A stretch of 27,799 nucleotides of DNA from JARRON01 sp037383845 (GCA_037383845.1 JARRON010000034.1:1-27799); one strand, 5' to 3'; positions 8,275 through 17,671 are shown, numbered from the stretch's first letter. Notes: generated by a model from the sequence alone, not told the origin. Numbers and translations: made by a program.

Positions 8275-9438
8275 TCAGTCCGCGGGAGCGGCGCGGAAGG
8301 CGTACACCCGGTCGTCCTCGTCCTGCACGACCAGGTACTCGCCCGCGCTCACCGGCGCGGCGACGATGGCGTCCGATCCGGCACGCTCGCGTCCCTCGAT
8401 CTCCCCGGTCAGGGAATCCAGCCAGTGCAGGTAACCATCCAGGTCGCCCACGACGACGCTCTGGCCGAAAGGCACGGGCGCGGTGAGCTGGCGCATCCGC
8501 AGGGCGTCCTGGCGCCACATCTCGGCACCGCTCGACCGGTTCACCGCCACCACTTCGCTCTCGGCGGTGGTGACGTAGACCGACGTCCAGTCCGCCCCCA
8601 GGCCGCTGTGGCTGGACAGCTCCGTATCCCACAGGACCTGGCCCGACTCCGGAGCGACATTGGCAAGCCGGCCGTGATAGCTCACCACGTAGATATCGTT
8701 GCCCACCAGCACCGGGGTTGCGTCCACGTCGGCGAGCCGCTCCAGCTCGGTGCGGCCCCGCCCGGTGGAGACGTAGTTCTCCCACACCGGCACGCCCTCT
8801 CGCAGCGTATAGGCAGCGATCCGACCGTTGTCGAATCCCGCCACCACCAGGTCGCCGGCAATCACGGGATCGCCGTTGCCCCGGAGGGAGAGCCTGGGCG
8901 GCGTCTGCTCGACGGTCCAGAGCTCGGTGCCGTCGGCCGCGTCCAGCCCCCGGAGCCTGCCGTCCACGCTCCGGACCACCACCACGCCCCGGCTGGCGGC
9001 CGGGGTGGCCAGCACCTCACCGCTGAGGCGGGTCCGCCAGACCTCGGCACCGCTGGCGGCATCGATGGCCACCACGGCGCCGTCGCTGCTGCCCACCACC
9101 ACCAGGCCGGCACCCACGCCGGGCCCGGCGGACAGCCGCAGTTCCGTTTCCGTGGTCCACTCGGACTTGCCGGACGCCAGGTCCAGGGACACCACCCGGC
9201 CGTCCCGGCCGGCCGCGAATACGCGCCCGCCCTGCACGGCGGGCCGGAGGCCGAGCCGCAGCAGCTCTGCACCGGGTCCGACACTCACGTCCCAGACCTG
9301 GTCCACGTCCACGGAGCGCTCGAAGTCGGTCAGCTCCGCAGGCGGCTCCACGGGCTCGTCGGAATCGCCAAACAGGCTGCAGCCCGACAGCAGCACGCTG
9401 CAGGCAAGCATCCCGAGCCCGGCGCGACACAGAATCAC
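8275..9438 (-). CDS. bamB: Outer membrane protein assembly factor BamB (lipoprotein)
   Basis: It is a periplasm-facing lipoprotein of the BAM complex, which inserts beta-barrel proteins into the outer membrane. The start is GTG, overlapping the yfgM stop as GTGA, which implies translational coupling. The signal peptide has the lipobox LLSGC with the lipidated Cys at 20. The rest is an eight-bladed PQQ-like propeller, with repeated blade motifs such as GRVFAAGRDGRVVSLDLASG, LVVVGSSDGAVVAIDAASG and VVVRSVDGRLRGLDAADG. The length is 387 residues, against 392 in E. coli. The residue after the Cys is Ser, with no Asp at +2, consistent with outer-membrane sorting. The context yfgM-bamB-der is classical. 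Confidence 0.95.
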   Translation of the reverse strand: MILCRAGLGMLACSVLLSGCSLFGDSDEPVEPPAELTDFERSVDVDQVWDVSVGPGAELLRLGLRPAVQGGRVFAAGRDGRVVSLDLASGKSEWTTETELRLSAGPGVGAGLVVVGSSDGAVVAIDAASGAEVWRTRLSGEVLATPAASRGVVVVRSVDGRLRGLDAADGTELWTVEQTPPRLSLRGNGDPVIAGDLVVAGFDNGRIAAYTLREGVPVWENYVSTGRGRTELERLADVDATPVLVGNDIYVVSYHGRLANVAPESGQVLWDTELSSHSGLGADWTSVYVTTAESEVVAVNRSSGAEMWRQDALRMRQLTAPVPFGQSVVVGDLDGYLHWLDSLTGEIEGRERAGSDAIVAAPVSAGEYLVVQDEDDRVYAFRAAPAD

Positions 9439-10106
9439 GACGTGCTGCTCTCCGCCGCGGCGCCGCCCAGGGCCTCGAGCTTCATGCGAACGAATGCCTC
9501 GTCCACGACGCCGCCCTCGGCGACGCCGTCCAGGGCCGCCTGGTAGGCCTCGCGGGCCGCGTCGGTGTCGCCGCGGGCGGCGAGCACGTCGCCGCGCACC
9601 TCGTTAAGGGCCGAGCCGAAGGTGCCCGGGTTGGCCACGGTGGCAACTTCGAGGGCACGGTCAGCCTGGCCGGTAGACGCCAGCAGGCGGGCCAGCCGAA
9701 GCCGCGCCACCAGCGAAAGTTCCGGGTCGTCCGCCTCATTCATCACCTGCGCCAGAAGATCGGCGGCCTCGTCGGACCGCTCAGCTTCCACCAGCGCAGC
9801 GGCCAGGGCCAGGCGTCCCTGCTGCAGGTAGGGCGTGCCACCGTAATCGCCGGCGAGCCGTTCCAGCTCCGACCGGGCCTCGTCGATCTGGCCGCTGCCG
9901 GCGGCGGAGCTCAGGCTGGCGTAGACCGCGGATGCCTCCTGGGCCTGGGTGAGCTTGTGGCTCTGCCACCAGTTCCAGCCTGCCAGCCCGAGGATGCCGA
10001 CGCCCACGCCCACGATGATCCAGGCGCCGTTTTCCTTCCACCAGGCGCGGATTCGCTCGATTTGTTCCTTCTCGGAAAGATATTCGTCCACTTCCTTCTC
10101 CGTCAT
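9435..10106 (-). CDS. yfgM: YfgM-like TPR-containing inner-membrane protein
   Basis: In E. coli YfgM is an ancillary SecYEG-associated protein linked to periplasmic chaperones. Here 223 residues are seen: a charged N-terminus with the conserved SEKEQIERIRAWWKENG, one transmembrane helix (about 28-46, WIIVGVGVGILGLAGWNWW), then an alanine-rich helical TPR-like periplasmic domain (DELARLA-type repeats such as ARLRLARLLASTGQADRALEVA). It overlaps bamB by four bases and follows hisS by 31 bases, the standard gammaproteobacterial order. The family is clear from N-terminal architecture and position. The biochemical role in this organism is inferred. Confidence 0.9.
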   Translation of the reverse strand: MTEKEVDEYLSEKEQIERIRAWWKENGAWIIVGVGVGILGLAGWNWWQSHKLTQAQEASAVYASLSSAAGSGQIDEARSELERLAGDYGGTPYLQQGRLALAAALVEAERSDEAADLLAQVMNEADDPELSLVARLRLARLLASTGQADRALEVATVANPGTFGSALNEVRGDVLAARGDTDAAREAYQAALDGVAEGGVVDEAFVRMKLEALGGAAAESSTS

Positions 10107-10137
10107 TGCGCCCGGGATTCGCCGGGGCGCCGGTCTT

Positions 10138-11412
<1,275 letters not shown>

Positions 11413-11425
11413 TGGAGAATCCGGA

Positions 11426-12502
11426 TCAGCCGGCGCCGCCGCCGACGGTGAGACGGGCCGTGCCGTTTCGTCGGGCTGCGGCTCTCACGGCGACGGGCTC
11501 GCCATTCACGGTCAGTTCGACGGCCTCAGCATCGCCGAGGAAGATGGAAACCGGCGCCGTGCCCCGGACCCGCGTGACCTCCCCGGCCCGACCGAGACGA
11601 TAGGCCAGCCGCCGGCCCTCGGCATCGGTAATCTCCAGCCAACAGTCGTCCATCAGGCGGATGCGGATGTCCGCCTGCCCTGCGCTGATGGCCGGCGTCA
11701 CCGGCTCCGCGGTCGCGGCGGCCGGGTCCGCCTCCGTGCCGGCCGCGAGGGAGTCCGCCACCGTGTCGGCGGCCGGCGGCGCCGCGGGCTCGGCGTCCGC
11801 CTCGGCGACGGCATCCGCGGAGGGCGCGCCGTCCGGACCGGCCCGCCCGGCAGATTCTTCAGCCACGGCCTCCCGTGCCTCGGCGATGCCGGCGTCGGAC
11901 CCGGCTGGCCCGGACTCTGTCCCGCCCCCAGGCTCGCTGCGGGCAGAAGCCGGCGCGGGCAGCCGGACGGGAGACGCCGCCTCGGACAAAGCGTCTTCGG
12001 AAACCGGCTCCAGGGTCAGGGGACCGTTCTTCTGGGCAGGCGGCGAGGACTCCGAGGCCGTCCGGCCCGACTGCTCCGGCCCGGGCGCAAAGAACCACCA
12101 GCCCCCGGCCAGCACGCCCACCACGACGGCCGCCACCACCAGGGTGCGGATCCATCCGGACCTGTCGGGGCCCGGAACCCGCCCCGGAGGCAGGCCGATG
12201 GGATCGACGGTCCCGGCCGGCCCGGCGTGCGCCTCATAGAGGCGAAGCACTTCGTCCGCGGGAATACCCAGCAGAACGGCGCAGCGGCGCAGGTAACCCC
12301 GGACGAAAACGGCGGGTCCGAAGGCGTCGAACTCGTCCCGCTCCAGGGCCGCCAGGCGCTCGGGCGGCAGCTTCAGCTCGGCGGCCATGGCGGGGAGGCT
12401 CCAGCCCAGGGCTTCCCGGGCGGCCTTCAGGCGCGGGCCGGGGCCCGCGGCGGCGTTGTCGCTGTCGTCAACGAGTTCCCAGCCGTGTGGGGATTCACTC
12501 AT
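11426..12502 (-). CDS. rodZ: RodZ-like cytoskeleton/cell-shape protein
   Basis: RodZ links MreB filaments to the cell-wall elongation machinery. The ATG at 12502 overlaps the pilF stop as ATGA and yields 358 residues; the frame is open further upstream, but only inside pilF. Seen in order: a short acidic N-terminus, a Cro/CI-type helix-turn-helix domain (about 22-90, GPRLKAAREALGWSLPAMAAELKL and FVRGYLRRCAVLLGI), one transmembrane helix (119-138), a long Ala/Pro/Glu/Ser-rich low-complexity periplasmic linker (about 140-270), and a C-terminal DUF4115 domain with DDCWLEITDAEGRRLAY. The architecture is complete. The linker is likely to vary quickly between strains. Confidence 0.93.
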   Translation of the reverse strand: MSESPHGWELVDDSDNAAAGPGPRLKAAREALGWSLPAMAAELKLPPERLAALERDEFDAFGPAVFVRGYLRRCAVLLGIPADEVLRLYEAHAGPAGTVDPIGLPPGRVPGPDRSGWIRTLVVAAVVVGVLAGGWWFFAPGPEQSGRTASESSPPAQKNGPLTLEPVSEDALSEAASPVRLPAPASARSEPGGGTESGPAGSDAGIAEAREAVAEESAGRAGPDGAPSADAVAEADAEPAAPPAADTVADSLAAGTEADPAAATAEPVTPAISAGQADIRIRLMDDCWLEITDAEGRRLAYRLGRAGEVTRVRGTAPVSIFLGDAEAVELTVNGEPVAVRAAARRNGTARLTVGGGAG

Positions 12503-13263
12503 CGCGCAAGGCTCCTGGCCTCGGACGAATCGGGGAAGGTACGGGCCAGTCGCCGGGCATAGTCGGCGGCTTCTTCCTCGTTGCCCAGGGCCTTTTCGAT
12601 CTGGCGGCCCAGCATCAGGGTGGTGGCGGTAGGTTCGGCGACCGACTCGTATCGCTGCAGGAAAGCGCGGGCGCTCAGCGGTTCCCCTTCGGCCAGCTTC
12701 AGATCCGCCAGTTGCAGCAGCGCCTCCGCATAGAGCGCGTCCCGGGCGAGGGCCCGGCGGAAGAACTGCTCCGCCCTGGCCAGGTCGGGGATGCCCCGGG
12801 CACAAACTCCCGCGTTGGTCAGCGCCGCCTCCGGCGTGCGGTAGTAGGCGTTGTCGGCCGCACGCTCAATGAATTCAAGCCCCTTCTGGCGGTCGCCGCT
12901 GCGACACAGGAAACCGCCGTAGGCATTCATCAGGTTGGCGTCGTCGGGGGACAGCCGAACTGCCGTGGCGAAGTGCTCGCCGGCGTCGTCAAGCTGGCGG
13001 GTCCGCTCGTAGAGAATGCCCAGGGCCGCGTGGGCCGAGGCGAAGTCCGGATCCTGATCCACTGCCTTTTCCAGCTTGTCCCGGGCCGCCTCCAGGTCGC
13101 CGCGACGCAGGTAGCTCACGCCGAGCTGCGTATTGTAACGGGCCGCATCGTGGTCCGAGACCTTGCTTTCGTCGCTCGAGGTGCTGACACAGCCCGCCGC
13201 CATGAGACAGGCCGCCAGGACGGTCCGGCGCCGGGCCGACCGGAATGTCTCTGCCCTGCTCAT
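12499..13263 (-). CDS. pilF: Type IV pilus assembly lipoprotein PilF/PilW
   Basis: PilF is the outer-membrane pilotin that helps the PilQ secretin assemble. The protein has 254 residues with a basic N-terminus, a short hydrophobic segment and a lipobox-like LMAAGC (Cys25 most likely lipidated; Cys19 is a weaker candidate). Several tetratricopeptide repeats follow: YNTQLGVSYLRRGDLEAARD, ASAHAALGILYERTRQLDDAGEHF and EALLQLADLKLAEGEPLSARAF, with the family-typical NAYGGFLCRSGD...FIERAADN between them. It overlaps rlmN upstream (ATGA at 13260-13263) and rodZ downstream (ATGA at 12499-12502). The position between rlmN and rodZ is conserved. The window itself holds no other pilus gene. Confidence 0.92.
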   Translation of the reverse strand: MSRAETFRSARRRTVLAACLMAAGCVSTSSDESKVSDHDAARYNTQLGVSYLRRGDLEAARDKLEKAVDQDPDFASAHAALGILYERTRQLDDAGEHFATAVRLSPDDANLMNAYGGFLCRSGDRQKGLEFIERAADNAYYRTPEAALTNAGVCARGIPDLARAEQFFRRALARDALYAEALLQLADLKLAEGEPLSARAFLQRYESVAEPTATTLMLGRQIEKALGNEEEAADYARRLARTFPDSSEARSLAR

Positions 13264-14363
13264 GCCCGCGCGGCCACAGGCGTGAGCTTGGTGCCCAGGC
13301 GGTAGCGCATCCGGTCGTTGACCCGGCCGGCCAGCTGGCCGCAGGCCGCGGCGATGTCGTCGCCCCGGGTGCGCCGGATGGTGGTCCGGATTCCCTTGCG
13401 GAGCAGGTAATCCCGGGCGTGTTCCACCGTCTCCACGGGAGAGCGGCGAAACTCCGTGCCCGGGAAGGGATTGAACGGGATCAGGTTCACCTTGGCCGGC
13501 CGGTGGGACAGCAGCCTGGCCAGACGCGCGATGTCCTCGGGACGGTCGTTGACCCCGTCAAGCATGACGTACTCGAAAGTGACGTGACGTCCGGTGTGAG
13601 CGTTCGCGTAGCGCCAGCAGGCGTCGAGCAGCTCGCCGATGGGATGACGCCGGTTAATGGGCACCAGCTCGTCACGGAGACCGTCATCCGCCGCGTGGAG
13701 GGAGACCGCCAGGGCCACGTTGCAGTCCGTAGCCAGCTTCTCCATCTGGGGCACGAGCCCGGACGTGCTGACCGTGACACGCCGGCGGGACAGGTTGAAT
13801 CCCATGTCGTCCACCAGCAGCTTCAGCGCGGGCACCACGGCCCGGTAGTTGGCGAGCGGTTCCCCCATGCCCATGAAGACCACGTTGGTCACCACGCGGC
13901 TGGCATCGGGGTCGTAGCCGAGGGCCTGGTTGGCGAGCCAGACCTGGCCGACGATTTCCGCCGCGGACAGGTTGCGGTTGAACCCCTGCTTGCCGGTCGC
14001 GCAGAAGGCGCAGTCCATGGCGCAGCCCACCTGGCTGGAGATGCAAAGGGTGCCCCGTGCCGGCTCCGGGATGAATACGGTCTCGATGGCCTGGGCGCCG
14101 TCCATGGCCAGCAGCCACTTCAGCGTCGAGTCGTCCGAGTGATGAAAGTCCCGCACCTCGGGTATCCGGATTTCCGCCACCTCGGCAAGCTTCGCCCGCA
14201 GGGACTTGGAAAGGTCCGTCATGGCCTCGAAATCGGAGATCCCGCGGCGATACAGCCACACCATGACCTGCCGGGCCCGGTAGGGCTTCTCGCCGAGCTC
14301 GACGAAAAACGCCTCGAGGGCCTCGCGGGGCAGTCCGAGCAGGTTGGTGCGGACTTCGGTCAC
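13260..14363 (-). CDS. rlmN: Dual-specificity 23S rRNA/tRNA adenine-C2 methyltransferase RlmN
   Basis: It is a radical-SAM enzyme that methylates A2503 of 23S rRNA and A37 of some tRNAs. The start is GTG at 14363 (VTEVRTNLLG), 13 bases after the ndk stop, with a TGAGG Shine-Dalgarno overlapping that stop. The longer open frame to 14537 only reads through ndk. From this start the protein has 367 residues. The radical-SAM cluster cysteines are Cys114, Cys118 and Cys121 in GCAMDCAFCATG. Cys107 (TLCISSQVGC) matches E. coli Cys118. A C-terminal Cys341 in the RGDDIAAACGQLAG stretch matches the methyl-accepting Cys355. Both catalytic cysteines are therefore present, distinguishing it from a degraded or Cfr-like paralogue. 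Confidence 0.97.
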   Translation of the reverse strand: MTEVRTNLLGLPREALEAFFVELGEKPYRARQVMVWLYRRGISDFEAMTDLSKSLRAKLAEVAEIRIPEVRDFHHSDDSTLKWLLAMDGAQAIETVFIPEPARGTLCISSQVGCAMDCAFCATGKQGFNRNLSAAEIVGQVWLANQALGYDPDASRVVTNVVFMGMGEPLANYRAVVPALKLLVDDMGFNLSRRRVTVSTSGLVPQMEKLATDCNVALAVSLHAADDGLRDELVPINRRHPIGELLDACWRYANAHTGRHVTFEYVMLDGVNDRPEDIARLARLLSHRPAKVNLIPFNPFPGTEFRRSPVETVEHARDYLLRKGIRTTIRRTRGDDIAAACGQLAGRVNDRMRYRLGTKLTPVAARA

Positions 14364-14376
14364 GGTGGTTGGCGCC

Positions 14377-14808
14377 TCAGCGGGTCCTGGGGCAGATGTC
14401 CGTGCCGGCGAAGAAGAAGGCGATCTCCTCCCGCGCGGTGTCCGGGCCGTCGGACCCATGGACCACGTTCTCTTCGATGCTCTCGGCGAAGTCCGCCCGG
14501 ATCGTGCCCGGGTCGGCCTTCGCCGGGTCGGTGGCACCCATGACTTCCCGGTTGACGCTGATGGCGCTGTCGCCCTCGAGCACCTGCACCACGACCGGGC
14601 CGGAGGTCATGTAGGTGACCAGGTCATTGTAGAAGGGCCGTTCCCTGTGGACCGCGTAGAAAGCGCCGGCCTGGGCGGGGGTCAGGTGAAGCATCCTCGA
14701 CGCAATAATCTTCAGGCCCCTTGCCTCGAACCGGCGGTAGACCTCGCCGATGAGGTTCTTCTCGACCCCGTCGGGCTTGATGATGGAAAGCGTACGCTCG
14801 ATCGCCAT
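14377..14808 (-). CDS. ndk: Nucleoside diphosphate kinase
   Basis: It transfers the gamma-phosphate between nucleoside triphosphates and diphosphates through a phosphohistidine. The protein has 143 residues from MAIERTLSIIKPDGV, matching E. coli length, with the active-site His at 117 in the motif NVVHGSDGPDTAREEIAFFF. The ATG at 14808 was chosen over the longer frame to 14898 because it gives the family N-terminus and has a GGGAA motif upstream. The gene is followed after 13 bases by rlmN, the usual order. The 90-base gap before it carries a candidate promoter. Confidence 0.98.
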   Translation of the reverse strand: MAIERTLSIIKPDGVEKNLIGEVYRRFEARGLKIIASRMLHLTPAQAGAFYAVHRERPFYNDLVTYMTSGPVVVQVLEGDSAISVNREVMGATDPAKADPGTIRADFAESIEENVVHGSDGPDTAREEIAFFFAGTDICPRTR

Positions 14809-14868
14809 GCTGTATTCCCGTGCAAATCCGCGGCCTGCGTCCGGACATCGGCCCGGCCCAAACAGGGA

Positions 14869-14898
14869 ATGATACTGCCGGCGACCGGTGGCCAGCAA
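14869..14898 (-). promoter_or_regulatory. Candidate promoter for ndk-rlmN-pilF-rodZ operon
   Basis: On the minus strand TTGCTG (14893-14898) and TATCAT (14869-14874) are 18 bases apart; the -10 box matches 5/6 and the -35 box about 3/6. Transcription would begin near 14862, about 54 bases before the ndk start. The -35 box follows immediately after the iscA stop codon. It is a motif match only. Confidence 0.35.
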
Positions 14899-15222
14899 TC
14901 AGACGTTGAAGCTTTCGCCGCAGCCGCACTCGCCCTTCACGTTGGGATTGCGGAACTTGAAAGCCTCGTTGAGGCCCTGCTTGACGAAGTCCACTTCCGT
15001 CCCGTCGATGAGTTCGAGGCTGTCAGGGTCCACCACGATCCTGACCTCACGGTCCTCGAAGACGACGTCGCTGCCGCCGATCTCGTCAGCAAAATCCACC
15101 ACATAGGCCCAGCCGGAACAGCCGGTCCGCTTGACGCCGAGACGTATTCCCACGCCGCGGCCCCGGCGGTCCAGGTGGTTCCGGACCCGGTCGGCGGCAG
15201 ACTGGGTCAGCGTAATGGCCAT
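14899..15222 (-). CDS. iscA: Iron-sulfur cluster assembly protein IscA
   Basis: It is an A-type Fe-S carrier that delivers clusters, especially [4Fe-4S], to target enzymes. The protein has 107 residues, the same as E. coli IscA. The three cluster-binding cysteines fall at Cys35 (KRTGCSGWAY), Cys99 and Cys101 (GECGCGESF), exactly the E. coli positions. The ATG at 15222 is preceded by a strong AAGGAGGA Shine-Dalgarno; the open frame to 15354 runs into the upstream gene and is not used. It lies 19 bases downstream of the IscU-like gene and upstream of ndk. Unlike its IscU-like neighbour, all its metal ligands are intact. ErpA is an alternative name, but context and motif favour IscA. Confidence 0.95.
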   Translation of the reverse strand: MAITLTQSAADRVRNHLDRRGRGVGIRLGVKRTGCSGWAYVVDFADEIGGSDVVFEDREVRIVVDPDSLELIDGTEVDFVKQGLNEAFKFRNPNVKGECGCGESFNV

Positions 15223-15241
15223 AGTTCCTCCTTCTGTATGT

Positions 15242-15643
15242 TCATTGCCCGGGCCGGCCGCCGGTATCCGCGACCATGGCACGGTAAGCATCTTCCACCA
15301 CCAGCAGGCTGCCCAGCTTGTGCGCAGGCGCCTCCAGGCGACGGGCGAGTTCATGGGCGTCTGGCCAGTCCGGCTCGCCCACCGCCCGGCCCTCGGCGTG
15401 TTCGGCCACCCAGGAGGCCGCCGCGATCACGTGCGGACAGCCGTAAGCCCGGAAGCGGCATTCGACGACCCGGCCGCTGCGCACCCTGGCCTCGAAGCTC
15501 ACGCGCGCCCCCAGCCGGGTGTCTCCCGCGCTGCCGGCCAGCCGGTCCGTGGGGGCACCGAACAGCTCGCCCTGGCGGGGCGGCGCCTCGAAGCGGCGCT
15601 CCACCTCCGGACTGTAGACAAGCGGATCCGGCATTCCGTTCAC
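15242..15643 (-). CDS. Degenerate IscU-like scaffold-fold protein
   Basis: The gene has 133 codons and starts at a GTG that overlaps the iscS stop (GTGA, 15640-15643); an ATG three codons later is possible. It aligns by eye with IscU: FEARVRSGRVVECRFRAYGC corresponds to the VNDEGIIEDARFKTYGC region, and HKLGSLLVVEDAYRAMVAD to KIHCSILAEDAIKAAIAD. Only one cluster ligand cysteine (Cys69, IscU Cys63) and the Asp (Asp41, IscU Asp39) remain. IscU Cys37 is Ala39, His105 is Gly111 and Cys106 is Ser112. The HscA-recognition motif LPPVK reads APAHK. Cys62 is an extra cysteine. It therefore should not hold a [2Fe-2S] cluster like IscU. It may still accept sulfur, or regulate or partner IscS. Its role is unknown; fold and position are well supported. 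Confidence 0.82.
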   Translation of the reverse strand: MNGMPDPLVYSPEVERRFEAPPRQGELFGAPTDRLAGSAGDTRLGARVSFEARVRSGRVVECRFRAYGCPHVIAAASWVAEHAEGRAVGEPDWPDAHELARRLEAPAHKLGSLLVVEDAYRAMVADTGGRPGQ

Positions 15644-16848
15644 ATGGCCTCCCTGGAGCCGGCGTCAGTGCCCGACGATGCGATGGCCCGCAGACGATCC
15701 ACCTGCTCGCGCACCGTCCGGATGCAGAAGTCCACGTCCGCCTCGGTGGTGTACCGGCCGAGGCTGAAACGGATCGAGCTCTGCGCCAGCTGGTCGTCCC
15801 GGCCCAGGGCCCTGAGTACGTAAGACGCTTCGCGGCTCGCGGAAGTGCAGGCGGAGCCGCTGGAGACCGCCAGATCCCGCAGGGCGTAGAGCAGGCTTTC
15901 GCCTTCCACGCCTTCGAAGCTGACGTTGAGTATGCCGGGGGCCCGGCGCACGGGACAGCCGTTCAGGTGCACGCCGCCCAGACCTGAGATACCGGACCAC
16001 AGGCGCTCCCGCAGCCGGCGGAGCCGGGCCTGTTCTTCTGCCAGGTGCGCCCCCGCCAGCCGGAAGGCCTCCCCCATCCCCACGATCTGGTGGGTGGCGA
16101 GGGTGCCGGAGCGCATGCCCCACTCGTGGCCGCCGCCGTGAATAAGCGGCTCGACCCGCGTCCGCGGACTGCCGCGGACGTACAGGGCGCCGATCCCCTT
16201 GGGACCGTAGACCTTGTGGCCCGAGAGGGATACCAGGTCGGCGCCGAAGGCGTCTACGCTCACCGGGAGCTTGCCCGCGCCCTGGGCGGCATCCACGTGG
16301 AAAAGCAGGGCCCGGTCGCGGCACAGCTGCCCGATGGCTTCCACGTCGTTGGCGACGCCGGTTTCGTTGTTCACGTGCATGACCGACACCAGAACCGTGT
16401 CGTCTGTCAGTGCCGGCTCGATCTGCTCGGCGCCCACCACGCCGCCGGAGCCGGGCAGCACGTAGGTCACTCGGAAGCCTTCTCGCTCCAGCTGCCGGCA
16501 CGTATCCAGTACCGCCTTGTGCTCGGTGCGGCTGGTGACGATGTGGCGTCCCCGGTCAGCGTGGAACCGGGCCGCGCCCTTGAGCGCGAGGTTGTCGGAC
16601 TCGGTGGCGCCGGACGTCCAGACGATCTCCGTGGGGCCGGCACCGATAAGCGCGGCCACGTCCTGGCGCGCCGCCTCCACGAGTCCGCGTGCCCGCCGAC
16701 CGGGCTCGTGGGAGCTGGAGGCGGGGTTGGCGTAACAGCCCGCCCGGCACAGGCATTCGGCCATGCGCTCGGCCACGCGTTCGTCCACCGGCGTGGTGGC
16801 AGCGTAGTCGAGATAGACCGGTGTGGCGGGATTGTTCATGTACTGCAT
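15640..16848 (-). CDS. iscS: Cysteine desulfurase IscS
   Basis: It is a PLP enzyme that takes sulfur from cysteine and supplies it as persulfide for Fe-S clusters, tRNA thiolation and cofactors. It has 402 residues, near the 404 of E. coli. The PLP lysine is Lys212 in SLSGHKVYGPKG. The persulfide cysteine is Cys334 in the mobile loop SSGSACTSASREASYVLRALG, which marks a group I enzyme. His110 (RTEHKAVL) and Asp186 (HVDAAQ) are in place. Two ATGs are possible (16848 and 16839), neither with a strong Shine-Dalgarno. The C-terminal tail differs from the E. coli IscU-binding end, which fits a changed partner. iscR is absent upstream. Confidence 0.96.
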   Translation of the reverse strand: MQYMNNPATPVYLDYAATTPVDERVAERMAECLCRAGCYANPASSSHEPGRRARGLVEAARQDVAALIGAGPTEIVWTSGATESDNLALKGAARFHADRGRHIVTSRTEHKAVLDTCRQLEREGFRVTYVLPGSGGVVGAEQIEPALTDDTVLVSVMHVNNETGVANDVEAIGQLCRDRALLFHVDAAQGAGKLPVSVDAFGADLVSLSGHKVYGPKGIGALYVRGSPRTRVEPLIHGGGHEWGMRSGTLATHQIVGMGEAFRLAGAHLAEEQARLRRLRERLWSGISGLGGVHLNGCPVRRAPGILNVSFEGVEGESLLYALRDLAVSSGSACTSASREASYVLRALGRDDQLAQSSIRFSLGRYTTEADVDFCIRTVREQVDRLRAIASSGTDAGSREAM

Positions 16849-16942
16849 CGATTCAGGTCGGCCTGGCGCCGGGCTACCGGCGCGGCGGATACCTTAACGC
16901 GTCCAGGGCCTGCGCGTCTCGCCCGGACCGGGCCAGGAAAGG

Positions 16943-17671
16943 CTATCCGGGGCCGGGCGGCACATCCGGCGCCAGGGCGCTTAGTATGCCACGCAAAATG
17001 TTGATTTCGTTGGTATCAAGCTCGGCACGGTTGAACAGCCGGCGAAGGCGGCGCATCAGGTGGCGGGGATTGTCCGGGTTGAGGAAGCCCCGGGCCACCA
17101 GGGCCCGCTCCAGGTGAACGTAGAAATGCTCCATTTCCCCGGCGCTGGCCAGGGGTTTCTCCCTCACGGGGGCCAGGGAGGGCGCCGTGTCCGAGGCCAG
17201 CAGCAGTTCATACGCCACCACCTGCACGGCCATGGCCAGGTTGAGCGAGCTGAACCCGGGGGCCGTCGGGATATGCAGCAGGACATGGCAGCGGGCCAGG
17301 TCCTCGTTCGACAGGCCCACCCGCTCGCTGCCGAACACCACCGCCGCCGTTCCGCCGGCCGCTTCCGCCGTCACCTTCGCGGCGGCTTCCCGGGCCGTCA
17401 TGAGCGGCCACGGCAGGCTCCTGAGGCGGGCGGACGCCCCGGCCACGAAGCCGCAGCCGGCCAGGGCCTCCTCCAGGCTGCCGCATACCACCGCGGACGC
17501 CAGGATGTCGTCCGCGCCGGCCGCCCTTGCCCGGGCCTCCTCGCTGGGAAAGCTTTGGGGACGCACCAGCGCCAGCTCGGCCAGGTCCATGTTCTTCATG
17601 GCCCGGGCGACGGCGCCGATATTCCCCGGGTGGGAGGTATCGACGAGCACAATCCTGACCGGAATGGGCAT
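16943..17671 (-). CDS. trmJ: tRNA (cytidine/uridine-2'-O-)-methyltransferase TrmJ
   Basis: It is a SPOUT-superfamily enzyme that methylates the 2'-O of nucleotide 32 in tRNA. It has 242 residues from MPIPVRIVLVDTSHPGNIGAVARAMKNM, which is the TrmJ N-terminal motif; the open frame to 17764 upstream is not family-like. The SAM-binding trefoil knot is recognisable in VFGSERVGLSNEDLARC and IPTAPGFSSLNLAMAVQVVAYEL. A C-terminal helical extension ends near ELDTNEINILRGILS. It lies 94 bases upstream of iscS and divergent from suhB, as in E. coli and Pseudomonas. In Pseudomonas cysE and iscR lie between trmJ and iscS; both are missing here. Confidence 0.95.
   Translation of the reverse strand: MPIPVRIVLVDTSHPGNIGAVARAMKNMDLAELALVRPQSFPSEEARARAAGADDILASAVVCGSLEEALAGCGFVAGASARLRSLPWPLMTAREAAAKVTAEAAGGTAAVVFGSERVGLSNEDLARCHVLLHIPTAPGFSSLNLAMAVQVVAYELLLASDTAPSLAPVREKPLASAGEMEHFYVHLERALVARGFLNPDNPRHLMRRLRRLFNRAELDTNEINILRGILSALAPDVPPGPG

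Noticed and set aside
7074..8486. 470-codon plus-strand open frame opposite der
   Set aside because: It is antisense to Der with His/Arg/Gly-rich composition and no family signature.
16849..16942. Possible IscR-binding site or iscR remnant between trmJ and iscS
   Set aside because: The 94 bases hold no IscR-like motif, no helix-turn-helix coding remnant and no good promoter pair.
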